From assembly GCA_900472485.1 (NCBI GenBank), contig UCII01000013.1, forward strand, positions 1 to 64,000: DNA of 64,000 bases, written 5' to 3'. The notes under the pieces were generated by a model that saw only the letters and a program-made list of their open reading frames with translations, ran no database searches and had not been told where the DNA came from. Source of the DNA: Hyphomicrobiales bacterium (GTDB lineage: Bacteria; Pseudomonadota; Alphaproteobacteria; Rhizobiales; Rhizobiaceae). The position numbers and the translations under genes were made by a program. Positions 24,842 through 32,343 of the stretch are shown here, in pieces (within the stretch, counting starts at the first letter, position 1; the number at the start of each line of letters is the position of its first letter).

Positions 24842-25564
24842 ATGGAACAAGTAGCATTGGCAGCGGCCACCACACCGGACATCACGCTCTGGTCGCTCTT
24901 CATGCAGGCGGGCCTGGTGGTCAAGCTCGTCATGATCGGCCTGCTGGCGGCGTCCGTATGGACCTGGGCGATCGTCATCGACAAATATCTGAGCTACGCT
25001 CGGGCACGGCGGCAGTTCGATCACTTCGAGCAGGTCTTCTGGTCCGGCCAGTCGCTCGAAGAGCTGTACCGGACGCTTTCGGAGCGTAACAATACCGGCC
25101 TCAGCGCCATCTTCGTCGCAGCCATGCGCGAATGGAAGAAGTCTTTCGAGCGCGGTGCCCGTTCGCCGATCGGCCTGCAGATGCGTATCGACCGCGCCAT
25201 GGACGTGACGCTGGCGCGTGAATCGGAACATCTGGTCGCCCGCCTGGGTTCGCTTGCCACCATCGGTTCGGCCGGCCCGTTCATCGGTCTCTTCGGTACC
25301 GTCGTCGGCATCATGACCTCTTTCCAGGCGATCGCCGGTTCGAAGTCGACCAACCTTGCCGTCGTTGCGCCGGGTATCGCCGAAGCGCTGCTCGCGACCG
25401 CCATCGGTCTGGTCGCCGCTATTCCCGCGGTTATCGCCTACAACAAGTTCTCGGCCGATGCCGGCAAGCTCTCGGGTCGCATGGAAGGTTTCGCGGATGA
25501 ATTCTCCGCCATCCTTTCGCGCCAGATCGATGAAAAGCTGCAGCCGCGCCAGGCAGCGCAGTAA
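24842..25564 (+). CDS. tolQ: Tol-Pal motor protein TolQ
   Basis: A 240-residue inner-membrane protein homologous to ExbB/MotA. Three transmembrane helices are seen (about residues 20-45, 135-160, 175-200), with the conserved LGSLATIGSAGPFIGLFGTVVGIMTSF and GIAEALLATAIGLVAAIPAVIAYN. TolQ forms the proton-driven motor with TolR that energises TolA. Length is typical. tolR starts 27 bases after it. Confidence 0.96.
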   Translation: MEQVALAAATTPDITLWSLFMQAGLVVKLVMIGLLAASVWTWAIVIDKYLSYARARRQFDHFEQVFWSGQSLEELYRTLSERNNTGLSAIFVAAMREWKKSFERGARSPIGLQMRIDRAMDVTLARESEHLVARLGSLATIGSAGPFIGLFGTVVGIMTSFQAIAGSKSTNLAVVAPGIAEALLATAIGLVAAIPAVIAYNKFSADAGKLSGRMEGFADEFSAILSRQIDEKLQPRQAAQ

Positions 25565-25591
25565 GTAGCGGACAGAACCGGAGTAATTCAA

Positions 25592-26050
25592 ATGGCAATG
25601 TCTGTTGGAGGCAAGGGTGGTGGCGGTGGCCGCCGAGGCGGTCGTCGCGGCGGCGGCCGGGGTGGCCCGATCGCCGATATCAACGTGACACCGCTGGTCG
25701 ACGTCATGCTCGTGCTGCTGATCATCTTCATGGTGGCGGCGCCGATGATGACGTCGGGCGTGCCGATCGACCTGCCGCAAACGCAGGCCGGCGCACTGAA
25801 CGCCCAGACCCAGCCGATCACCATCTCGATCAAGGCTGATGGCCAGGTGTTCCTGCAGGAAACGCAGATCGACGTCGCCGAAATCGCCGCGAAGCTGCAG
25901 GCGATCGCGACCACGGGCTACAACGAACGCATTTTCGTGCGTGGCGACGGCAAGGCGCCTTACGGCGTGATTGCCGACGTCATGTCGCGTATCCAGGAAG
26001 CCGGTTACAAGAATATCGGCCTGGTTACGCAGCAGATAACGGATCACTGA
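25592..26050 (+). CDS. tolR: Tol-Pal motor protein TolR
   Basis: A 152-residue ExbD-like protein with one transmembrane helix. The proton-carrying aspartate lies in INVTPLVDVMLVLLIIFMV. The periplasmic domain includes PITISIKADGQVFLQ. The N-terminus is unusually glycine- and arginine-rich (residues 6-30, GGKGGGGGRRGG...), a low-complexity cytoplasmic tail seen in rhizobial TolR. tolA follows after nine bases. Confidence 0.95.
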   Translation: MAMSVGGKGGGGGRRGGRRGGGRGGPIADINVTPLVDVMLVLLIIFMVAAPMMTSGVPIDLPQTQAGALNAQTQPITISIKADGQVFLQETQIDVAEIAAKLQAIATTGYNERIFVRGDGKAPYGVIADVMSRIQEAGYKNIGLVTQQITDH

Positions 26051-26059
26051 CGAACCGAC

Positions 26060-27283
26060 ATGAAGCGCAGTCTCGCCACTTCTGCTGTCATTCACATCCT
26101 GGTGCTGATCGGCGCCATGGTGACGCTGAGTGCGCCAGCGCCGCTTGAGACGCCGGAAAGCACGGCAATGGATGTCGATATCGTGACGGCGGATCAGCTG
26201 CAGCAGGGCGAGAAGAAGGCGCCGGTCACAGACCACGCCGCGCGCAAGCCGACGACCAAGCAGGATCAGGTCGCCAACGCCCAGAATACCGGCGAGAACA
26301 AGGTGGATATCAAGAACCCGGTCGTGCCGACGCAACGGCCGGAGAGCGAGACTGCGGCCCTGGCGCCGAAGAAGGTGGATGCGCCCGTTCCGCAGGACGA
26401 TCCGAGGCCGAACGACGTCAAGACGATCGAGCAGAAGGAAACGGAAGCCGCCCCCAAGGAGGTGGCCGCCATTCCGCAGCAAAAACCTGACGTGACGCCG
26501 ACCCCGAAGCCGGATCCCACGCCGCCGACCCCGAAGGCCGACGCAACGCCGACCCCGCCGACGCCGCAGCCGACGGAACAAGCCGAAATTCAGCTGCCAA
26601 ACAACGTCCCCGTGCCGGATGTGAAGCCGCAGCCGACGCCGCCGAAGGCTGCCGAGCAGAAGCCGGAGGTTAAGCCGACGCCGAAGCCGGACGTGAAGGT
26701 CGCCGACGCCAAGCCGACGGACAAGACGACGACGCAAAGCACGAGCAAGAATACCTCGGCCGACGATGGCAAGAAGGACGCCGACAAGAAGCGCCAGACT
26801 CCAAAGGCCTCCAGCAAGGGCCTCGACGATGGTCTCGCCGATCAGATCAACGATCTCCTCAACAACACCTCATCGAAAGGCGGCGCGAAGCGCTCATCGC
26901 AGCAGGCTTCCGCAGGTGCTGATACCCAGGTCGCTTCGCTTGGCGGCAAGAAGTCGCTTGGCGCCGGCAAGCTCAGCCAGAGCCAACAGGACGGCCTGCG
27001 CGATCTGATCCAGAAATACTGGAACCTCCCGCCTGGTCTTGAAGGCGCCGGCGACGTGCGAATCAAGGTGCACTTCAAGCTCGACAAATCCGGGCAGATC
27101 GTCGGTCAGCCGGAAGCGACGACCAACGGTGGACCGGCTTCGACACAAGGTGCCATGCAATCTGCCGCTGTACGCGCGGTCCTTCGCGCACAATCGGAGT
27201 TTATGACGATTCTTCCGGCGGACAAATATGAGGACTGGCAGGAAGTCGTCGTCAATTTCAGCGCAGCGGATCTGGGGATGTGA
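26060..27283 (+). CDS. tolA: Tol-Pal linker protein TolA
   Basis: A 407-residue protein that spans the periplasm. Domain I is one N-terminal membrane helix (SAVIHILVLIGAMVTLSA) with the SHLS-like serine-histidine pair used to contact TolQR. Domain II (about 40-300) is rich in Pro, Lys, Thr and Asp with repeated TPKPD/TPP units in place of the alanine coiled coil of E. coli. Domain III (about 310-407) contains IQKYWNLPPGL, VHFKLDKSGQIVGQPE and AVRAVLRA, and binds Pal/TolB. Its last codon overlaps the start of a second, smaller TolA-domain gene. Confidence 0.94.
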   Translation: MKRSLATSAVIHILVLIGAMVTLSAPAPLETPESTAMDVDIVTADQLQQGEKKAPVTDHAARKPTTKQDQVANAQNTGENKVDIKNPVVPTQRPESETAALAPKKVDAPVPQDDPRPNDVKTIEQKETEAAPKEVAAIPQQKPDVTPTPKPDPTPPTPKADATPTPPTPQPTEQAEIQLPNNVPVPDVKPQPTPPKAAEQKPEVKPTPKPDVKVADAKPTDKTTTQSTSKNTSADDGKKDADKKRQTPKASSKGLDDGLADQINDLLNNTSSKGGAKRSSQQASAGADTQVASLGGKKSLGAGKLSQSQQDGLRDLIQKYWNLPPGLEGAGDVRIKVHFKLDKSGQIVGQPEATTNGGPASTQGAMQSAAVRAVLRAQSEFMTILPADKYEDWQEVVVNFSAADLGM

Positions 27284-27699
27284 TGCGGGGAGTGCGGCGT
27301 TTGACAAATCACTGTCCCCGTCTCGGCATGAGCTTGCTTGTGGCCTTGGGGATGATGTTAGCTGGTTCCGTGTCGGTGCAGGCTGCAAGCGCTAAGCAGC
27401 AGCCTGGAAGCTCAGCTGGGGACCGCCTCCGCGAGGACGTCGCGAAGTATTGGAACTTTCCTCCGGGGCTCGATAGATCGAAGCATGTCCGCGTCCGGGT
27501 GCATCTCAAGCTCAGCCGAAGCGGAGAAATCGTGGGCGAACCAAAGGTTACCGTAACCGGTGGTCCCAAGGCCACGCAGCAAGCCATCGCGGTAAGCGCG
27601 ATGCGAGCCGTACTTCGGGCTGCTCCATTCAAGAATCTGCCAACAGATCAATATGACGACTGGAAAGAAGTCACCCTCAACTTCGAACCGGCTCTCTGA
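27283..27699 (+). CDS. Secreted stand-alone TolA C-terminal domain protein
   Basis: A 138-residue protein consisting of a signal peptide (about residues 1-34; VALGMMLAGSVSVQAASA) and a single domain clearly related to TolA domain III next door. Shared blocks: KYWNFPPGL vs KYWNLPPGL, VHLKLSRSGEIVGEP vs VHFKLDKSGQIVGQP, MRAVLRAAPF vs VRAVLRAQSEF, and DQYDDWKEVTLNF vs DKYEDWQEVVVNF. The membrane anchor and the long linker are missing, so the product should be free in the periplasm. Its ATG overlaps the tolA stop (TGATG), and tolB follows 27 bases later. It looks like a duplicate of tolA's 3' end that acquired a signal peptide; function unreported to my knowledge. Confidence 0.85.
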   Translation: MRGVRRLTNHCPRLGMSLLVALGMMLAGSVSVQAASAKQQPGSSAGDRLREDVAKYWNFPPGLDRSKHVRVRVHLKLSRSGEIVGEPKVTVTGGPKATQQAIAVSAMRAVLRAAPFKNLPTDQYDDWKEVTLNFEPAL

Positions 27700-27726
27700 C
27701 GAATAATGCTGAAAGGCTTGGCACAT

Positions 27727-29031
27727 ATGATCAGAAAATCCTTCGTCCGCCTCCTGCTGGTGCTAGCAGGCCTGATAGCTGTGGCATCCACTCCGGCCTA
27801 TGCCGTGGTCGAGCTCAACATCAACAAGGGCAACGTCCAGCCCATGCCGATCGCTATCACCGACCTTCTGTCGAATGATACGCTCGGCCCGCAGATCTCG
27901 AGCGTGATCGCGGCCGATCTGCAGCGCTCCGGATTGTTCGCTCCGATCAACAAGCAGGCCTTCATCGAGAAGATCACCAATCCGGATTCGACCCCGCGCT
28001 TCCAGGACTGGACCTCGATCAACGCGCAGGCTCTCGTGACTGGCCGCGTGACGCAGGAAGGCGGCCGCCTTCGCGCCGAATTCCGCCTCTGGGATACGTT
28101 CGGCAACAGCCAGATGATCGGCCAGCAGTTCTTCGCTCAGCCGGATAACTGGCGCCGTGTCGCGCACATCATCGCCGATGCGATCTATCAGAAGATCACC
28201 GGCGAAAAGGGCTATTTCGATACCCGCGTCGTTTTCGTCGCCGAAAGCGGCCCGAAGACGGCCCGCAAGACTCAGCTCGGCATCATGGACCAGGACGGCG
28301 CCAACGCGCGCATGCTGACCGACGGCAGCGACCTGGTACTGACGCCGCGCTTCTCGCCCAACCGCCAGGAAGTGACTTACATGTCCTTCGCCAACCAGCA
28401 GCCGCGCGTCTATCTGCTGCAGCTGCAGACGGGCCAGCGCGAACTGGTCGGCAACTTCCCCGGCATGACCTTCTCGCCACGCTTCTCGCCGGACGGGCAG
28501 CGCGTGATCATGAGCCTGCAGCAGGAAGGCAACGCCAATATCTATACGATGGACCTGCGTTCGCGCACCACGACGCGCCTGACGTCTACGGCCGCGATCG
28601 ATACCTCGCCGTCTTACTCGCCTGATGGTACGCAGGTTGCCTTCGAAAGCGACCGTGGCGGCCAGCCGCAGATCTACATCATGAATGCCGACGGTTCAAA
28701 TCAGCGCCGCATCTCCTTCGGTAATGGCTCCTATTCCACGCCGGTCTGGTCGCCACGTGGCGATCTGATCGCCTTCACCAAACGGGCCGGCGGCAACTTT
28801 TCCATCGGCGTCATGAAGCCGGATGGTTCCGGCGAACGAATCCTGACCTCGGGCTCTTACAGTGAGGGACCGACCTGGGCGCCGAACGGCCGCGTCATCA
28901 TGTTCTTCCGTGCCCCGTCCGGCGCAAGCGGCCCGCAAATTTATTCGATCGACCTTACCGGCTATAACGAACAGAAGATCCCGACCCCGGGCTTTGCTTC
29001 GGACCCTGCATGGTCGCCGCTTCTCGAGTAA
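27727..29031 (+). CDS. tolB: Periplasmic Tol-Pal protein TolB
   Basis: A 434-residue periplasmic protein with a signal peptide (about residues 1-28, ...ASTPAYAVVELNINKGN). The N-terminal domain is about 30-160. A six-bladed beta-propeller follows, with repeated WD40-like units such as TPRFSPNRQEVTYMSF, SPRFSPDGQRVIMSL, SPSYSPDGTQVAFESD and TPVWSPRGDLIAFTK. TolB shuttles between Pal and TolA. The ATG at 27727, 10 bases after GAAAGG, gives a normal signal peptide. A longer start at 27706 is less likely. Confidence 0.96.
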   Translation: MIRKSFVRLLLVLAGLIAVASTPAYAVVELNINKGNVQPMPIAITDLLSNDTLGPQISSVIAADLQRSGLFAPINKQAFIEKITNPDSTPRFQDWTSINAQALVTGRVTQEGGRLRAEFRLWDTFGNSQMIGQQFFAQPDNWRRVAHIIADAIYQKITGEKGYFDTRVVFVAESGPKTARKTQLGIMDQDGANARMLTDGSDLVLTPRFSPNRQEVTYMSFANQQPRVYLLQLQTGQRELVGNFPGMTFSPRFSPDGQRVIMSLQQEGNANIYTMDLRSRTTTRLTSTAAIDTSPSYSPDGTQVAFESDRGGQPQIYIMNADGSNQRRISFGNGSYSTPVWSPRGDLIAFTKRAGGNFSIGVMKPDGSGERILTSGSYSEGPTWAPNGRVIMFFRAPSGASGPQIYSIDLTGYNEQKIPTPGFASDPAWSPLLE

Positions 29032-29090
29032 TGAAAGGCTCGCCACTTTATCGCCGCAAAGTCCTGTGACTGGACCGTTTCGCGACAATT

Positions 29091-29107
29091 TTAGGACATC
29101 ATTAACC
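29091..29107 (+). promoter_or_regulatory. CtrA-like box upstream of pal
   Basis: TTAG, seven bases, then TTAACC and AT, one mismatch from TTAA-N7-TTAAC. It lies 78 bases before the pal start codon, in the tolB-pal gap, and suggests a separate pal promoter. Confidence 0.42.
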
Positions 29108-29184
29108 ATACTTGTTGGAATCGGATTAACCTACCCCGGTTACAGTCTGGCAACCCTGATAGAGACTTATAGGAGAGACCGGCC

Positions 29185-29718
29185 ATGAGCCGTACCGCAA
29201 CCCAGGCCGCTGGCCACATGCAAAACCTCGCACGCAACCCGATCATGATCGCGCTTTTCGTTGGCCTTTCTCTGGCCGGCTGCGCTTCCAAGAAGGGTCT
29301 GCCGAACGATGCCAACGGTCTTGGCCTGAACGGTGCAGGCAATGCTACCCCGGGCTCGCCGCAGGACTTCACGGTCAATGTCGGCGATCGCGTTTTCTTC
29401 GTTGTTGATAGTTCTTCCATCAGCTCCGAGGCTGCCCAGACGCTCGATCGTCAGGCCCAGTGGCTCGCTCGCTATCCGAACTACTCCATCACGGTCGAAG
29501 GTCACGCCGACGAGACCGGTACTCGCGAGTACAACCTTGCTCTTGGCGCACGCCGCGCTGCAGCTGCAAAAAGTTACCTCGCTTCGCGCGGTGTTCCCGC
29601 GAACCGCATGAAGACGATTTCCTACGGCAAGGAGCGTCCGGTCGCTACCTGCGACAACGAATCCTGCTGGTCGCAGAACCGTCGCGCCGTCACCGTGCTC
29701 AACGGCGCCGGCTCCTGA
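29185..29718 (+). CDS. pal: Peptidoglycan-associated lipoprotein Pal
   Basis: A 177-residue outer-membrane lipoprotein. The lipobox is LSLAGC with Cys at about residue 33. The C-terminal OmpA-like domain binds diaminopimelate of peptidoglycan and includes YSITVEGHADETGTREYNLALGARRA and SRGVPANRMKTISYGKERP. Pal anchors the outer membrane and is recruited by TolB. The gene follows tolB by 153 bases and ends before a strong terminator. Confidence 0.97.
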   Translation: MSRTATQAAGHMQNLARNPIMIALFVGLSLAGCASKKGLPNDANGLGLNGAGNATPGSPQDFTVNVGDRVFFVVDSSSISSEAAQTLDRQAQWLARYPNYSITVEGHADETGTREYNLALGARRAAAAKSYLASRGVPANRMKTISYGKERPVATCDNESCWSQNRRAVTVLNGAGS

Positions 29719-29746
29719 TAAGCGAACAAAGACCGATCGAAATGCA

Positions 29747-29778
29747 AAAGGCGGCTTCTTGGCCGCCTTTACTTTTTT
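29747..29778 (+). terminator. Rho-independent terminator after pal
   Basis: AAAGGCGGC (29747-29755) and GCCGCCTTT (29762-29770) form a 9-bp stem with a 6-nt loop, followed by ACTTTTTT. Confidence 0.85.
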
Positions 29779-29879
29779 GACCACACTTTGGCCGAACTCC
29801 GTTGCTTTTTGAGAGTAATTGTAAAAATCTCCTGTTCGAGCCCTCCGGCCCGAAGAATCAATAGGACAGGAAGATCCAT

Positions 29880-30896
29880 ATGAAAAAACTTGTCGTGGCG
29901 AGCATGCTTTGTCTCGCTGCCGTCATGGGTAGCGAACGCGATGCTTCTGCCTTGTCGTTGTTCGGAATCCATTTCGGGGGCCGCGAGGCTTCTGCGCAAT
30001 CGGCTTCCGGCAATTCCCAAAGACAAGCACAATACGGCCAGGCACCGGTCATCAACGTTCAGAACAGCGACGCCGAAGTTCGCCTGCAACAGCTTGAGGA
30101 CCAGATGCGCCAGCTGAATGGCCGTGTCGAGGAAATGAGCTATCAGCTGCTGCAGATGCAGGAGACGATCCGCAAGACGCAGGAAGACAACGAATTCCGC
30201 TTCCAGCAGCTTGAAAAGCGCGGTGGCGGCGGTGCTGCCGCGCCCGCTGCCGGCGGTACGATGAAGAAGAGCGAAGCCGATGTGCCCGCGCAGACTGGCG
30301 GCGGTCAGCAGGACGATATTGCCGGCGTTATCACCGATTCGCAGAACGGCAGCGCCGCTCCGCGCGGCGCCGGCGGTGGCAAGCCGCCGAGCCAGCTTGG
30401 CTCCATCCAGTTCGATCAGGGCGGCGACCAGATCGGTTCCTCGATGACGGGAGCCAACAATGGTTCGGGTGCGCCGCCAAGTGCGGGCTCCGGCTCGCAG
30501 ACGGCTTCGCTCGGCAGCGAGAACGACCAATACAAGGCTGCTTACGGCCATGTTCTGTCCGGCGACTATAGCGTCGCCGAACAGGAGTTCCGCCAGTATC
30601 TTAACAGCTATCCGAGCAGCTCTCGGTCTGCGGATGCGAATTTCTGGCTCGGTGAAGCGCTTTATTCGCAAGGCAAGTATAACGAGGCTGCCAAGACCTT
30701 TCTGAATGCGCATCAGAAATATAGCACGTCAGAAAAGGCGCCCGAAATGCTGCTGAAACTCGGGATGTCGCTTGCGGCGCTCGACAACAAGGATACGGCC
30801 TGCGCCACGCTTCGCGAAGTGAACAAGCGTTATCCCAAGGCCTCCAAGGCTGTGACTGGCAAGGTTGCCAGCGAAGAGAAGCGGCTTGCCTGCTGA
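29880..30896 (+). CDS. cpoB: Tol-Pal system protein CpoB (YbgF)
   Basis: A 338-residue periplasmic protein that links cell-wall synthesis with Tol-driven constriction. A signal peptide occupies about residues 1-25. A coiled coil at about 60-125 (EVRLQQLEDQMRQLNGRVEEMSYQLLQMQETIRK) mediates trimerisation. A disordered Gly/Ser/Gln-rich linker runs to about 210. The C-terminal TPR domain (DQYKAAYGHVLSGDYSVAEQEFRQYL...FWLGEALYSQGKYNEAAKTF) follows. It comes after the pal terminator but keeps the conserved gene order. Confidence 0.93.
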   Translation: MKKLVVASMLCLAAVMGSERDASALSLFGIHFGGREASAQSASGNSQRQAQYGQAPVINVQNSDAEVRLQQLEDQMRQLNGRVEEMSYQLLQMQETIRKTQEDNEFRFQQLEKRGGGGAAAPAAGGTMKKSEADVPAQTGGGQQDDIAGVITDSQNGSAAPRGAGGGKPPSQLGSIQFDQGGDQIGSSMTGANNGSGAPPSAGSGSQTASLGSENDQYKAAYGHVLSGDYSVAEQEFRQYLNSYPSSSRSADANFWLGEALYSQGKYNEAAKTFLNAHQKYSTSEKAPEMLLKLGMSLAALDNKDTACATLREVNKRYPKASKAVTGKVASEEKRLAC

Positions 30897-30901
30897 TTGC
30901 C

Positions 30902-32227
30902 ATGCCCATTGACGCTGTGACCGGCGGCGCCACAGTCCTGATGCCCGAAGCCGCCGCGGCGGAATTTCTTCAATCTCTTTCGAAGCCTGCTCACATTCTG
31001 GTCGCCGTTTCCGGCGGCAGCGATTCCACCGGGCTTCTGATTGCCCTTGCCGAGCGGCTGAAATCCCATCCTCGCAAAGATATTACTCTGAGTGCTGCGA
31101 CCATCGATCATGGTCTGCGCGCCGCAGCAGCAGATGAAGCGCGCGAGGTCGCCGCACTCTGCGCCTCGCGCGGCATTTCCCATTTCGTCCGCCGCTGGGA
31201 GGGCGAGAAGCCTCCGACCGGCATTATGGCCGCAGCGCGTGAGGCGCGCTACGCACTGCTCGCAGACTTGGCCTCCGACGTTTCGGCTGATGTGATCGTA
31301 ACAGCCCACACGCTTGATGATCAGCGCGAGACGATGGCCATGCGTAGCATGCGCCGCGGGCAGGGCGGCCATGGCACAGGCATTGCCGATGCGGTCTTGT
31401 TCGATCGGCGCATCTGGATCGTCAGGCCGTTTCTCGCCTGCCGGCGCGCAGATATCAGGGTCTTTCTCAAGGCGCATGGCGTATCCTGGTTCGACGACCC
31501 GAGCAATGAGGATATAAAATACGAGCGTGTGCGTACGCGCAGAGATCTCCAAGCAGAGCCGATGGCGAACGTGCCTGTGGATGGCGCCGCCGATCGCGCC
31601 GCTCTTTCCGGGAGGGCGGCTGCATGGCTCGATGATTGGGTCACAATTCATGCACAGGCGTTTTGTGTCATCGACCGAGCCGGACTTTCGGCGGATCGGG
31701 CTGCTGTCGCCTATGCGCTACCTCATCTTGCTGCCATCTTCGGCGGTAGGGCGTTTGCGCCCGGACGTATGCAAATGGAGCGCGTTCTCGAATTTGTGAA
31801 CGGTGCCAGCCCCGGTCGACGCACGGCCGGCGGCGTGGTCTTCGATCTCAGGCGCGACGGACTCTATCTTATGCGGGAAAGCCGCAATATCGCGCCGCTG
31901 TCGCTGTTGCCGGGTGCGAAAGGCATTTGGGACGATCGTTTCGAGGTCAGCAATTCGGGCAAGGCCCCGGTTCGCGTCATCGCTGCAGGCACGGAAAATA
32001 TGACGATTTTTCCGGCGACTATGCCGAAAGGCGTGGTGCTGCGCGCTCGGGCGGCGATGCCGCTCGCGGTGACGGAAGGGGAGGCAAAGGCGGCAGCGGT
32101 GACGGTCGTGCCATATCTTGCGCCCTTCGACCGCTTTTTGACACGATTCGACCTCACATTCGCCAATCGCCTTTCCGCGGCTTTTGGCCGCGAAGCCTAT
32201 ATGCGGCTGCCGCTTTCGGTCCTATAG
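30902..32227 (+). CDS. tilS: tRNA(Ile)-lysidine synthetase TilS
   Basis: A 441-residue ATP-dependent ligase that adds lysine to C34 of the minor tRNA-Ile(CAU), changing its identity from Met to Ile. The N-type PP-loop is VAVSGGSDSTGLL at about residues 32-44. Other motifs: ATIDHGLR, TAHTLDDQRET and RPFLACRRADIRVFLKAHGVSWFDDPSN. The C-terminal domain is divergent. It begins five bases after cpoB, so they are probably cotranscribed; the same order cpoB-tilS-ftsH is common in rhizobia. Confidence 0.93.
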   Translation: MPIDAVTGGATVLMPEAAAAEFLQSLSKPAHILVAVSGGSDSTGLLIALAERLKSHPRKDITLSAATIDHGLRAAAADEAREVAALCASRGISHFVRRWEGEKPPTGIMAAAREARYALLADLASDVSADVIVTAHTLDDQRETMAMRSMRRGQGGHGTGIADAVLFDRRIWIVRPFLACRRADIRVFLKAHGVSWFDDPSNEDIKYERVRTRRDLQAEPMANVPVDGAADRAALSGRAAAWLDDWVTIHAQAFCVIDRAGLSADRAAVAYALPHLAAIFGGRAFAPGRMQMERVLEFVNGASPGRRTAGGVVFDLRRDGLYLMRESRNIAPLSLLPGAKGIWDDRFEVSNSGKAPVRVIAAGTENMTIFPATMPKGVVLRARAAMPLAVTEGEAKAAAVTVVPYLAPFDRFLTRFDLTFANRLSAAFGREAYMRLPLSVL

Positions 32228-32343
32228 ACGGAAAAAACATGCGGCGATGCGGTTTGCCTTGGCAAGGGCTTGGCGCAACCCTATGTTAGGGATCAAGTAA
32301 TGCCGTCGCTTAAGCGGCGGAAGTTTCAGTGCTGGGGAGTTCG

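Noticed and set aside
24651..24854. A 67-codon ORF ahead of tolQ
   Set aside because: It overlaps the tolQ start in another frame, is cysteine/arginine-rich without family features and spans a hairpin.
24839..26737. A 632-codon minus-strand ORF antisense to tolQ-tolR-tolA
   Set aside because: It is an arginine-rich shadow of three clear tol genes in GC-rich DNA and has no recognisable domain or ribosome site.
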